A program made the translations under genes and the position numbers. A stretch of 64,000 nucleotides of DNA from Cymodocea nodosa (Eukaryota > Streptophyta > Magnoliopsida > Alismatales > Cymodoceaceae). Below are positions 45,469 to 57,656 of the stretch, piece after piece (the first letter of the stretch is position 1; every line of letters begins with the position of its first letter). Below the pieces are notes generated by a model that was not told the DNA's origin, did no database searches, and was given only the letters and a program-made list of their open reading frames with translations. The DNA is taken from positions 1,984,001-2,048,000 of the forward strand of contig JAZBRI010000011.1 of assembly GCA_036874045.1 (NCBI GenBank), written 5' to 3'.

Positions 45469-46959
45469 ATGGCTTTCCACACTGTAGAGGGTTAGAATAT
45501 CCATCGACCTCCCCTCTTTGATGGTAGCAATTATAGCTACTGGAAAAATAGGATGGAGTGCTTTCTCAGGAGTACAGATGTGAAGCTTTGGAGAATGGTT
45601 GTACATGGTACACCAACTCCAATCAGTCATGAAAGTGACTGGACTGAGGAGGACGAAAGAATCATCCAGATGGATGCTCGTGGGCTTAATTCCATTTACT
45701 GTACACTAACTAGTGAACAGTATAATAAAATATCTGCTTGTAAATTCTCCCATGAAGCTTGGAAGATCCTTTAAATTACATATGAAGGAACCAGCCAAGT
45801 TAAAGATACTAAAATCAGCATTTTGGTAAGAAAATATGAATTATTCAAAATGCTTGAAAAAGAAAGTATCACTGAAATGTTTTCTAAATTCACAGAAATT
45901 GTGAATGAACTAAGAGGCCTTGGGAGGAGTTTCTCTAATCGTGAACAGGTACAAAAGATCCTAAGGAGCCTGACAATCGAATGGAAGTAGAAGTCTACTT
46001 CCATACAGGATTCAAAGGATCTGAATAACTATTCAATTGAAGATCTGTTGGGAAACCTTCTAGCCCATGAAGTCCAAATGAAGGAATGAAAAGAAGAAGA
46101 AGGAGTCATTGAAAGAAAAGCAGAGAAAAAGAAAGAACTAGCTTTTCCCTCAATAGAAGATCAACTAAGCTCGGATGAGGATGAAGTGTTACTGCTGGCC
46201 AGGAACTTCAAAAGGATGATGAGACAAGGAGGCAAAGCCAGCTTCTCAAAATCAAAAGTCCCTACATGCTACAAGTGCAAGAAACTGGGACACATTCAAC
46301 TTTATTGTCCTTTTCAATAGGAGGAGGACAAACAAAAATGGAAAAGGAAGAATAAGAAGAAAATGGCATTGAAAGCCACTTGGGATGATAGCAGTTCATC
46401 TAGCAACTCATCAAACTCAGATGAGGAGGCATCTGCAAACGTGTGCTTTGCTGCACAAGAGGTATGCTCTACATCTCCCTATTACTCGAAAAAAGAAAAT
46501 GATGATGTAGATATAGATAGTCTTCTCTGTACAGTAGATAACTTATATATAAAATGTAAGAAGTACAAGAAAGAATTAAAGAGTTTAAATTCCTATCTAG
46601 AAGATTTTTTTGCTGAACTAGAAAAAGCCTTAGTTGATAATAGCGAATTAAAGACTAAATTGGATAACTATAGTTGTAAAAATTTTGATCTAAAAGAAGA
46701 AAATAAAAATCTGTTATCTAAAGTTACTGATTTGAAGAAAACTGTATGTAAATTTACTAAAGGTGAAAATAGCTTAAACAAAATAATAGGATCTCAAAGA
46801 ATAGGAGGAAGCAAATTTGGCCTAGGGTATGTTGTACCACAGGAAATCCCTTACTGTGGTGGAAAAATTAGATCTTATAAAGATGGCACAACTGTGTTTG
46901 TCATTAAGAAGAGATCTACGTCTATATGGCTACCAAAAGGCTACAGGTTTAGTATATAG
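45469..46959 (+). mobile_element. Element D gag region (broken)
   Basis: Gag domain opens MAFHTVEG (45469) and includes GSNYSYWKNRMECFLRSTDV, RGLNSIYCTLTSEQYNKI and YELFKMLEKESITEMFSKF. A CCHC knuckle CYKCKKLGHIQLYC lies near 46270-46311. From 46363 the frame MALKATWDDSSSSSNSSNSD leads into a long coiled-coil helix (KKYKKELKSLNSYLEDFFAE; KEENKNLLSKVTDLKKTVCK), the same enlarged gag as in element B. Confidence 0.87.
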
Positions 46960-47029
46960 AGGACTAACAGTGATGGACCCAAGAAAATATAGGTACCAAA
47001 AGTCTTAATTTCAACATGACTTGCAGGAC

Positions 47030-48592
47030 TGGATGGACAAGAAAGCTTAAACGTTCGAGTGGATCATTGATAATGGTTGCTCAAAGCATATGACAAGTAA
47101 GAAAAGAGTTCTGGAATCTATTAAGTCAATAAATTCAGGATCTGTTAAGTTTGGTAACAATGAAAAATGTAGAATTACTACCATAGGAAATGTTGCATCT
47201 GAAAATGGAAAAATAGAAAATGTCTTACATGTAAATGGTTTAAAATAGAATTTGCTAAGTGTAGGTCAATTATGTGACAAAGGTTACAGTATACTTTTTA
47301 CTGCAGAAAATTGTTTTATATTACAACAAGATACACATGAAATCAAATTTACTGGAAATAGAAATAATTCAATTTATACTTTTGAATTTCCATGTGATAT
47401 TATATCTAGTGATGCATGTTTAGTTGCTTCTAATGAAGATGAATGGTTATGGCATAAAAGATTAAATCATACAAACATGAGACTTATAAGAAAATTGACC
47501 AAACATGATCTTGTTAAAGGTGTACCTAAGCTCAAATTCAAGAGAAATAAATTGTGTAGTGATTGTACAATTGGAAAACAAAGGAAATCAGCACACAAGA
47601 GTATTGAAGACATTACCACACTTCAACCATTGGATCTATTGCATATGGACCTATTTGGTCCTACACAGATAACCAGTTTAGGAGGAAGAAAATATACCTT
47701 TGTGGTAGTTGATGATTATACAAGATTCACTTGGGTTATTTTCTTAACACACAAGAATGAAGCCTGTGATGAATTCAAACATCTCTGTATTAGAATTCAA
47801 AATGAAAAAGAATCAATCATGAAGAAGATCATAAGTGATCATGGAGGTGAATTTGAAAATTCAAAATTTGAAGAATTATGCAATTCTTTTGACATACTGC
47901 ACGAATTCTCATGTCCAAGAACTCCTACTTAGAATGGAGTTGTAGAGAGGAAGAATAGATCAGTACAAGAAATGGCAAGGACAATTCTTAATGCATCTGA
48001 TCTACCAAAGTCTCTATGGGCTGAAGCTATAAATACTGCATGTTATTCAATAAACAGAACTCATCTTAGACCTATCCTACATAAGACACCTTTTGAACTA
48101 TGGTATGGTAAAATACCAAATGTTGGATATTTTAAGGTCTTCGGATCAAGATGTTTTGTGCTTAATACAAAGGATCAAAAGGACAAATTTGATGCAAAAT
48201 CTGATCCTACTTTACTTGTTGGATACTCTTCAAGAAGTAAGGCCTACAGGGTCTATTTTGAACATGAAAGAAGAGTAGAAGAGTCAATAAACGTATTCTT
48301 TGATGAAGATATGGTAGGAAAATTGAAGAAGCTAACAATAGATAGTAAAAGTGAAAGTGAAGTAACAAATCAGAAAATTCATCAAAAAAAGGGTAGTTCA
48401 TCAATGCCTACATCCACTGAGTCAGAAAAAGCATGGAAGTCAAAGTCTGAACATCCCATTGGGCAAATTATTGGGAATATAAATCAAGGTGTTCAAACAA
48501 GAAGCAAAATTCAAAATATTTGTAATTATTGTGCTTTTGTGTCTAAACTTGAACCTTCAACATTTGAAGATGCCTACAATGATGAATACTAG
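47030..48592 (+). mobile_element. Element D protease, integrase and linker (broken)
   Basis: The protease-like stretch near 47060 has CSKHMTSKKRV. Pre-integrase DEWLWHKRLNHTNMRLIRKL is near 47440-47500; integrase core LLHMDLFGPTQITSLGG is near 47636-47690 with VVVDDYTRFTWVIFLTHK and IISDHGGEFENSKFEEL; C-terminal FGSRCFVLNTKDQKDKFDAK is near 48140-48200. An acidic Ser/Lys linker reaches RT. Confidence 0.88.
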
Positions 48593-48599
48593 ATCATGG

Positions 48600-50080
48600 C
48601 CATGCAAAAGGAACTAAATCAGTTCAAGAAAAATGAAGTCTGGAACTTGATTGAAAGACCCATCGAAAAATCAATTATTGGTACTAAATGGGTGTTTAAG
48701 AACAAACTTGACAATAATGATACTATTATCAAAAATAAAGCTAGACTTGTTGCTCAGGGATACAACCAATAGGAAGGAATCGACTATGAAGAAACTTTTG
48801 CACCTATTGCAAGACTTGAAGCAATTAGAATGTTACTGGCCTTTGCATGCAGTATGAAAATCAAGCTTTATCAGATGGATGTTAAAAGTGCATTTCTTAA
48901 TGGCATTCTACAAGAAGAAGTATATGTAGAACAACCACCAGGTTTTGAAGATGGAGAAAATCCAAACCATGTATACAAACTGAATAAAGCTCTCTATGGT
49001 TTGAAGCAAACACCACGCCCATGGTATGATAAACTGAAGAGTTTCCTTCTTGAGAATCAGTTTAACATAGGAACTACAGACAACACCTTATTCATCAAAT
49101 CTGAAAGCTCTCATATGTTGATTATTCAAATCTACGTGGATGATATCATTTTTGGTGCCACACATGAGAAACTATGTCATGATTTTCAAATTTTAATGAA
49201 GAATGAATTTGAGATGAGTCTTATGGGAGAATTAAAATTCTTTCTAGGATTACAAATTCATCAACTTCAGCATGGTTTTTTCCTGAATCAAGAGAAATTT
49301 TGCAAAGAGGTTCTCTTAAAATTTGGTATGGATAAATCCAAAGCAGTAGGTACTCCTATGAACTCAAATGAAAAACTTGATAAAGACATTTCTGGCATTG
49401 CAGTAGATCAAAAGAAATACAGAGGTATGATTGGATCACTTCTGTATCTAATAGCTAGTAGATCAAATATAATGTTTAGTGTTTGTACTTGTGCAAGATA
49501 TCAAGCCTCTCCAAAAGCATCACACTTAAAATTAGTTAAATGTATATTTAAATATCTATAGGGTACCAAAGAGTTTGGCTTATTTTATTCTTCACAGAAT
49601 CAATTGACTTTAGCAGGATATAGTGATACAGATTATGTAAGATGCAAATCAGATCGAAAAAGCACCAGTGGGACATGTTAGTTGCTTGGTCATTCTCTTA
49701 TTTCTTGGTTTAGTAGGAAACAAAACTCTATAGCTCTATCCACCACTGAAGTTGAATATATGGTAGTAGGCCTATGTTGTGCATAGATCTTATGGGTGCA
49801 ACAAACTCTAGCAAATTATAAGCTAAATTTTCAGAATACCATTATTTACTGTGATAGTAGTGCAATCAATCTCTCCAAAAACACAGTTCTACACTCTAGA
49901 GCAAAACATATCGAGATTAGGCACCACTTTTTAAGAGACCATGTTGAAAAAGGTCATATTTCTTTAGAATATGTCTCTACTAAAGAACAACTTGCAGATA
50001 TCTTCACCAAACCATTATCTGAAGCTACATTTAATCATATTAGACGAAATTTAGGGATTTGTTCTTTATATGATTTATAA
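48600..50080 (+). mobile_element. Element D RT and RNase H region (broken)
   Basis: RT motifs: GTKWVFKNK near 48680, YQMDVKSAFLNGILQEEVYV (near 48865-48930), YGLKQTPRPWYDKL (near 48995-49040) and catalytic YVDDIIFGAT (near 49132-49165). RNase H: ALSTTEVEYM near 49735, YCDSSAINLSKNTVLHSRAK, RHHFLRDHVEKGHISLEYVS, QLADIFTKPLSEATFNHI and the stop after LGICSLYDL at 50080. Confidence 0.9.
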
Positions 50081-50227
50081 TTTCATATCTACTCTCCAAG
50101 CTCACCACTAGGAGCTTGTTCTACTAACTTCTCTGTTTTGCAACATCTTAGACATTTTTTTTGATACTCAGCTATAATTGCTCCACCAACTCAGTATCTG
50201 TCTTCTCACTTCTTTTTGACATTTGGC

Positions 50228-50436
50228 AAAAAAGGGGGAGAAATATCATATTTTGGTAAGCAAAGCTGTAGTAAAGTAGGGGTAGAAATTCAGGGGGAGT
50301 GGTTTTAGAAAATCAGGGGGAATCTTTAAATTTACATTATTCTACTTTCCTCGTGTACTTTTCTGTATAGATAAATAGGGAGAGAAATACATGTAATACA
50401 TTGTAAGGTTTTTGCCATTATCAAAAAGGGGGAGAT
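50228..50436 (+). promoter_or_regulatory. Paired polypurine tracts of element D
   Basis: AAAAAAGGGGGAGA at 50228-50241 and AAAAAGGGGGAGAT at 50423-50436, the latter abutting the 3' LTR. Between them are further G-rich bits (TCAGGGGGAG, twice). Confidence 0.85.
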
Positions 50437-51916
50437 TGAAAGGACCTCGAGATTTTGATAATGCAAAAATCAATGTAAGGTTTTGAATTGTATTTATTAG
50501 GATTAGTTTGTACAACAAAAAGATCAGAAGACAGACAAATCGAATCAAGAAACAGGTGGTAGTAAATCTCAGAATATGCTACTGCAGAAATTCGAACAGT
50601 TAAGAGGTGTAATTCTCAAGTTAAGGGGGATTGAATGATCAGATAGTTAAGGAGTTAACTATCTAGAAGCTTAAAGGACTTTTTGGAGAGTTATAGGTAT
50701 AACTATCCGAAAGTTAAGTCATTCAATAAACCACGTGCAGAAATACAGAACGGAAGCTTAAAGGACTTTTCGGAGAGTTATAGGTATAACTATCTGAAAG
50801 TTAAGTCATTCAATAAACCACGTGTAGAAATACAGAACAGTAGCTTAAAGGACTTGTCGAAGAGTTAGATAACTATCCGAGTTTTCTTTTCGGAGAGTTA
50901 GATAACTATTCAAGTTTTTTGGTAAGTTATAAGTATAACTTTTCGGAACTTAAGTCATTGAATTTCCCACGTGCAGAATTCTAGAAAGAAGCTCAAATAA
51001 CTTTTCGAAGAGTTAGAAAGATAACTATCTGAAATCTTGAAGCGTTTCGGTGAGTTACAGGGATAACCATCTGAAACTTAAGTCAATCTTTTATGCACGT
51101 GCTGAATTGAAGTAATCGGAAAGTTAACGCAGAGTTACTGTAGCCAACTATCCGATAGTTAAATAACTGTTCGGTAAGTTACAGTTATAAGTATCTGATT
51201 GAATGACAGCTTCCAGTAAATATTTTAGAATCCTACCTGGCAGTAAAGGTTAAGTGATCTTTTGGTGAGTTACAGATATTCTTCGGAGAGTTGCACAGCT
51301 AACTATCCAAAAGGATAGGAAAATCGGTAAGATATCTTGAAACGATTTTCTGAACGGTAACTTACCGTATTGGGACTAGAGTCTAATTAAGTACAGTAGA
51401 ATACATCCGTTGGGAGAAAATATGATCATTGTACATATCAGGTATATATACAAAATACAGACAACAGATTTAAGTAGTGCTTTGCTCATACATATACTCA
51501 CACCAAGCTCAACAAAACAAAAGCTTTAGAGATCAAATCATCTTCAACACTTACAAATCAAATTGCAGAAGTTCATCACGCATTCAACTCTGTTGTTCAC
51601 AAGATAGTGTTTATTGAAGTACACAGATTAAAACTTCAGTGAAAGGATTGATTGGAGCTTCGACAAGGAAGCTCAAGTGAATGGTTAGTTGGTTCTTGCT
51701 TAAACCTTAAAGCAAGTGATTGTACGTTTGCAAGAGTTTAGTGAAGCCCAAGTATCCCTTGGGGGTGGACTAGCCGTTAGTGGTGAACCACCTAAAATCT
51801 CTGTGTGGTTTCCTTATTATATGCTTGCTATCACTTTACATTAAACTACCTCTAAATTATTAAGAAACGAATTTTTACCATTCACCCCCCCTCTAGTAAG
51901 CCTTAAGGTCCTAACA
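50437..51916 (+). repeat. 3' LTR of element D
   Basis: 1480 bp, TGAAAGGACCTCGAG... to ...GGTCCTAACA. Two full 87-bp units (starts 50669 and 50756, partial from 50843) against three in the 5' LTR. Confidence 0.93.
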
Positions 51917-52777
51917 CATCGTATTAAAAGATACATTATGCACTAATGTGACACAATACCTTAGAGTGTATGCATGTAATCCAATATTTGTCACATCTGT
52001 TGGGATTCCTGACACAAATGTCTATTCAGCTTCTGCAATGGAACATAGTTTTCCATTTTTCAATGATTCTTCTTTTTGCTGCATTATTCCTTCTAGACCT
52101 GTAGTTAGTACAAAATATTCTAATGTCTTTTTCTTTTTCTAACTATATGTCTACAGTGTTTCTAGTTATTCAAGAGGTTTTAAAATTTTCTTAATTTCTC
52201 CTGTTAAAGGCACCTGTGGTCATGATGGTCCTTCACCATGATGCCTAGGTGGTAATAATGGAATATAGAGTTTTAAGCCCTTAACCTTTGCCATTTTTAG
52301 TTGATAAACTTTTTGTCCTTCACTTCGAAGACCCATTTTCCTAATGGCATTTTTCTATTCATCTATATACTATTTAATGTCAACTAAAACAATCGAGGGA
52401 AAATAATGTTGGGAATACAAAGATTCTAATTCCCTGTTTGCATTTTCTAACATTGGTCCCCATTTCTTTTTATAGTAAGTGATAGACTATACTGATTTTT
52501 CAAGTATATGTTCAGAACTTGTAACAACCACAGGGTTAGGTTGTAAAGTTCATTTTCATAGTTGTATTGCAGAAAGTTCAGTCTATTTTAGTCTAAACTG
52601 TGTTTTAGCATAATTGCGAATAAACTTCCAACAGAAATTTTTCTCGTCTTGAACAACTTTTCTAATTTCATGTAGTATTTCATTTGTAAAAGTGTACCTT
52701 GAGTAGATGTTGTTGATTTCACTTTGCATTTTCTGAAGTTCCAGCTCTCTTTTCTACACTTTTGTCATTCTACACAT
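51917..52777 (-). mobile_element. Element C third ORF, N-terminal and middle parts (broken)
   Basis: Minus strand from a start near 52777. KRELELQKMQSEINNIYSRY, then FTNEILHEIRKVVQDEKNF (near 52640-52750), matches the IYSEYFFPEGILNEV region of the A1 third ORF. Further on, ELESLYSQHYFPSIVLVDIK and MGLRSEGQKVYQLKMAKVKG lead to a Pro/His-rich piece (KLYIPLLPPRHHGEGPS, near 52225-52280). Ends at the D insertion. Confidence 0.62.
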
Positions 52778-54124
52778 CCTGACATTGTTGATTAATCTTT
52801 GCTGTGAATTGTAGAACTTAGTGGAAGTAAAGATTTTGAAACTAGGGTTTTACCAAGGTAGAAACATGAAAGGTTATCAGTAAAACATTTATAACTCTTC
52901 GAGTTTATAAACGGATAAACGGATTCAATCATTGAAATCATAAATATAAGATCCATTACTGATAAATAACTCAAGTGCTTACAATAACTGTACAAGTTTG
53001 ACAACCGACAAAAGTAGAATTTTTAGCGTAACTATTCATGTAAAGAAAATAACTTCTAGTTAAGTGAAAAGTGAGAAAACTTGAAGACTTATGATAACTA
53101 TTCGAGTTTTGTGAGCAGTAAAGCACATAACTATACGACAAACGAAAATAGTTATTGTCAAAGATTAAGTCTTTCAAAAAAATATAATAATATTAAGTTA
53201 ACTGTTTGAGTTTCTTGAATGGATAGGTGTGAAAGTCGAAGAGTTAAACATAACTGTTCGAGTTTCAACTGAGACATAATAAAGCAATGAAATTCAACAC
53301 GTGCATAATTCTAACTTAAGGTGTTTAGAGATTTTCGGATACTTATAAACCTAACTATCCGATGCTCAGATGTATTTCGGAGAGTTACCAAATAACTTAT
53401 CGAACATTCACTTAAGACATGCATTTAGGTTTCGACACATGTACTTCAGGAAATAATAAAATATTTTATTGATTGTTTAAAACATAACTGTGCGATATAC
53501 AATATAGTCTTCCGAAATCACAGAAAATTTGGATACTTAAGAATTAAAAAGCTTGTATTTTACTGACAGTTCAGAAATGTACTGAATTAATGTTAATTTC
53601 CTGAAATTATGTAGATTCTTTCATGAAAACATATAATAATTCATAAGAGTTGAATTATTATATGAGAAATTGCCCCCCCTACATAAATGTAGTGTAAAAA
53701 ATCTCTAGCTTACTTAAACTAAGTTGCCAAGCCCTAAAATAGATTTGGCTTTAAAAGGTCAAATAGCTTACTTAAAAAGGATGCTAAGCCTTAAATAGAT
53801 TTAAGTCTCTTTATTATTATTTTTTTTAAAATATGAATTAAGTATAGAAATAAGTATTAGATTTAACAATTTAGACTTTCTGACTTTTATCTTATTCAAT
53901 TTACAAAAGATAATTCATAGAGATATACCTTTAGGAACTTAAGAGAATTCAATAATGAGTACATGAACTTAAGACAATAAATATCGTACATAATGTGTAA
54001 AGAGTAGATAATAACAAAAAAAAAAAAAAGATTATATGCATAGATTATTGTAGGATTGTTATAATACCTTGAAAAATACATTAAGCTTGAGTACATTGCC
54101 CCCTTTTCTTTTTTTTTGTTTATA

Positions 54125-54172
<48 letters not shown>

Positions 54173-54813
54173 TACCTCCCACAATATCATCTTTTTACGT
54201 GATCACAATCCCTTGCTTAGGGGAAAGATAACCAGTTACTCAATGACAAGTGAGAACAGGTAATTTTTTTTTTTTAAATATAATCTAAATTACTTGCAAA
54301 ATGAGTTTTCAGTCAGCACATCCCAAACTAGTTGGTTTAAGTGACTAGGGTTTAAGATCTCCCAACGGACTTAATTACTCAAGTAATTGTAGACAAAAAA
54401 AATAAAACAAGATAGTAAATTAAATTAGAGGCAACTGCAAGACTTAATTTTTCTAGCAGAATGTTAATAACTTTCCTTTAATAAAAGTACATACTTTCTA
54501 TGTATTTTCCTGTTAAAATCTCTGTAATAGCATATACATAAGTAACAAAAATACAGTTAGCACTCACATTGAATCAATTTAACTTTCCTTAAGTAATCAT
54601 TTCTGAATTTTTTTCTTAAATAAATTGACTTCAACAAAAATCAGAATTTCATAAATTCTTAACTACCATAAAACTGTAATTCGAAAATAGATATTTTGTT
54701 TTTGTTTTTAAATAATAAAGACATTAAATTCTAAAACTACCTTTATAACAAACCAAAATGCAATGAACAGAATAGTTTAAACATCAGATAACCTATAGAT
54801 ACCAAGTTCTAAT
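52778..54813 (-). other. Spacer of element C between RNase H and third ORF
   Basis: Non-coding. 52885-53640 is a palindrome-rich block (TAACTCTTCGAGTTTA; AACTATTCGAGTTTTG; AACTGTTCGAGTTTCAAC). Bases 53280-53660 align with 33500-33880 of the Gypsy-type insert. A minus-strand tract TAGGGGGGGCAATTTCTC lies near 53662-53682. 53700-54810 is AT-rich with a long TA repeat and shows no gene. Confidence 0.5.
54128..54165. repeat. AT microsatellite
   Basis: About 19 TA units in the spacer of element C, preceded by a T-rich run and followed by TATATATTACC. Confidence 0.95.
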
Positions 54814-55407
54814 TATAATTTTGAAAAGGTATTTTCATCTAAGGGTTTTGTAAATAGATCTGCTAATTGTTCTGTGGTAGGAACAAAATTTAATACTATT
54901 TTTCCTTTTATTACATTATCCCTTAGAAAATGATGTCAAACTTCTATATGTTTTGCTCGTGAATGTAAGACAGGATTTTTAGATAAACTTATTACAGAAC
55001 TACTATCATAGAAAATCTTAGTTGGTTCATAGTCTAAATTAAAATCTTTTAAAGTTTGTCTGATCCACAGGATTTGAGCACAGCAAAGTGTGGTAGCTAT
55101 ATATTTAGCTTCAGTTGTAGATAATGCTACACAATTTTACTTTTTGCTTAACCATGACACTAAAGAATTTCCTAATAATTGGCAAGTGCCACTAGTGCTT
55201 TTTCTTTTAGATGTACATCTTGCAAAATCAGCATCACTATAACCTACTAAGTTTAAAGAACTATGTTTAACGTAAAATAGTCCGAAATTGGTGGTTCCCA
55301 ATAGATATTTAAAAATTCATTTAACAGCAAGTAGGTGTGATTCCTTAAGATTAGATTGATATCTAACACAAGTACACACACTAAACATAATATCTGGTCA
55401 GCTAGCT
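54814..55407 (-). mobile_element. Element C RNase H (broken)
   Basis: Minus-strand RNase H: SWLSKK-like coding near 55135-55155, ALSTTEAKY near 55100, YDSSSVISLSKNPVLHSRAK-type coding near 54945-55000 and the end QLADLFTKPLDENTFSKL near 54814-54870. The FTKPLDENTF end matches A1, placing C nearer to A1 than to B and D. Cut at 55407 by E-minus. Confidence 0.78.
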
Positions 55408-57159
55408 TGTAGGATCGTATGGCTACACAAGAGGGGGGTGAATTGTGTATCTTTAATATTTTCTGAAATATAATTGAAACTTTAAAACTCAAAAACAAGT
55501 CGAGACAGTGTTTTCATAAAATCATTTTTATTCAAGGTTTCAATTACAATATACAATTCAATTCTCCTTAGAAATTGTAGATGCAATTATATCTCGATAC
55601 CATGTATCATCTAAACAATTACATAACTACAAACAGAGAAAACTAATTTGCGGAATTTAAAACATTTCTCCCTGTTTGAGATCTTTCTTCTTCTCCTTTT
55701 TCTTCTTCAACAATTCTTCAGTGATGAATATCTTGTCTTTCTCTGCTTCACCGAATTTGCTTTCTTTTGATACTTCAAATCTTCAGCGACATAAATCTAA
55801 CCTTTTCTGCCTCACTGAATTTTCTTCCACTTGAGAGATTTTCCCCAAGAAGGTGTTTTTGATCCTTGAAAAAAGATTTTTCTTTTGGTGTGCAGGGATG
55901 GTTTGATCCTTGAAAAGATTTTTCTTTTTGTGTGCAAGGATGGTTTGATCAACGAGAACTCTATGCCTTTTATACTGTATCTTCATTTCATGCATATCCT
56001 CTACGTTTAATCACTACCAGTTTTCCACTTCTCCACGTCTTTTCTTTTTCCTTCATCGAAACACACATGTTCCAACCCATGTTTATATTTCGAATTTCCT
56101 TTAATCATCAATCTTGGATCTCTGAAAAATTTCCTACAAAATAAACTTTCTCGTCCAAAAGTTTTTCATCAGTGTAATAAGAAGTCGTTACTTTAATGTT
56201 AACTAAACGAGTAACACAAGTATATATATATAACTTAACGTTTCTAACTTAACAAGTTCACCATGTGCCATTTCACGTGACAAGTACTGTAGCTAACTCA
56301 ATGAACTAAGTCTGTGGGGTTATGCTATCTCAACGAACTAGCTTAACCTTTCTTCCGGAAGGTTAAACGTTAACTTACTGAAAATAGTTTAAGTTTCGGA
56401 TAGTTACGGATGTAAGTCATCGAAAAACTCTTTATATGATAAAACTAGTGAGACACGTGTCAAGACCTGAAAACATGACTTAAGTTACCTTTCGGATAGT
56501 TACGACTGTAAGTTTTCCAAAAACTTTAACTCACCGATTCAGTAATAAACAAATGTTTTTATAATAAGAATTTTACCATGTGCAAAAATAACAACTTAAG
56601 TTTATAACGCTAACCTAACGCATTGTCTTAGTGTTCAATATAGCAACTCAATGTGTTTAGTTATGTTAACTTAACGAGTTAAACATGTGCACCTCACGTG
56701 ATACAATACAACATTCGTAACTTATAATTTCATCACATGTATAACACTAACTTAACGAGTTCGTCTCTTCTTTTACTCACTAACTTAACGAGTTATCACG
56801 TGACCTATTTTAACCTTTAAGCCTTTAACTTAACGAGTTCTCACATGACCTCTATACAAACAAAACTCTAACTTAACGAGTTGTCTAAACGTGCACTATT
56901 CATGATACAGAAGATTTAACTTTAAAACATATCATGCTTTTCAATAAAACCACACGTTAACTTAACGTTTAGCTAAATGAGAAATTAATGCAACGAAATG
57001 ACTAGTTATTAACTTCAGATCCAATACAGACAAGTATTTATATCAGTAAGCTTTTTCTGTATTAATTGATAATTTTAATTTCTTTTCACAAGCAATATTA
57101 ATTGAGCAAATATGATTATTTTCATTCAGCACACATCATCAAAACAAAAATACTCAACA
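55408..57159 (-). repeat. 3' LTR of E-minus (family A)
   Basis: 1752 bp, TGTAGGATCGTATGG... to ...AATACTCAACA. Longer than other family-A copies because of an extra palindrome block at about 56340-56540 (TTTCGGATAGTTACGG; ACACGTGT; CCTTTCGGATAGTTACGAC). A matching block is present in the LTR at 62438 onward. Confidence 0.9.
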
Positions 57160-57656
57160 ATCTCCCCCTTTTTGATGATGACAAAACCATATTAAATCAA
57201 TTATGAAATATGTATAACTCAACAAAGTGCCTTCGTTGGGTTAACTTTTAATTCAACAGACTTGTTTGTTGACTTAAGTTCACTTAAGCTTATTTCTATT
57301 GTTTGTGTAAATTTTACCTCTCAAAACTAAAACTCTTAGATGTCAATAATTATATAAGTATCAGTTTTCTAATTATCATCTGTCAATAACCATTTAAATA
57401 GCATCTCCTTTTATAATATATATATGCAATTAAGATCATAATCATCTTTTTATAATATTTCTCCCCCTTTTTGTCATTAATCAAAAAGATAACTACAAAG
57501 AATATATATATATATATATATATATAAGAGAATTACAACAACGATTTCTGTAAACAAGAATAATAATTGAACACATTTACAGAAAAATGTATTGTTCAAT
57601 GAATCAAACAAGTAATACAAACATTACATTTTGTATTCAGGAACAAACAAAAACAG
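57160..57656 (-). promoter_or_regulatory. Polypurine tracts and 3' untranslated part of E-minus
   Basis: Minus strand CAAAAAGGGGGAGAT abutting the LTR (57160-57174) and a second AAAAAGGGGGAGAA near 57459-57472. A TA microsatellite lies at 57502-57526. Otherwise AT-rich. Confidence 0.8.

Larger units (their letters stand above)
43850..51916 (+). mobile_element. Element D: Sirevirus-like Ty1/Copia retrotransposon, both LTRs present (broken)
   Basis: 5' LTR 43850-45416, primer site 45419-45430, gag, protease, integrase, RT, RNase H, two polypurine tracts, 3' LTR 50437-51916. Flanking five bases are CATTG and CATCG, an almost perfect target duplication. It lies in the third ORF of element C, opposite strand. 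Full length with several breaks; no third ORF (about 355 bases between pol and 3' LTR). The pol is a near relative of element B. Confidence 0.92.
40598..55407 (-). mobile_element. Element C: Sirevirus-like retrotransposon (broken), inserted in the 5' LTR of B
   Basis: Minus strand. 3' LTR 40598-41819, polypurine tracts, third ORF 42130-52777 (interrupted by element D), spacer to 54813, RNase H 54814-55407. There the E pair is inserted; the rest of pol, gag and the 5' LTR should lie beyond 64000. LTR family C is shared with the solo LTR 25265-26632. Confidence 0.8.

Noticed and set aside
53896-54263. Hydrophobic open frames around 53900-54260 as membrane proteins
   Set aside because: They come from a TA microsatellite and A/T runs, which encode Tyr/Ile/Leu by chance.
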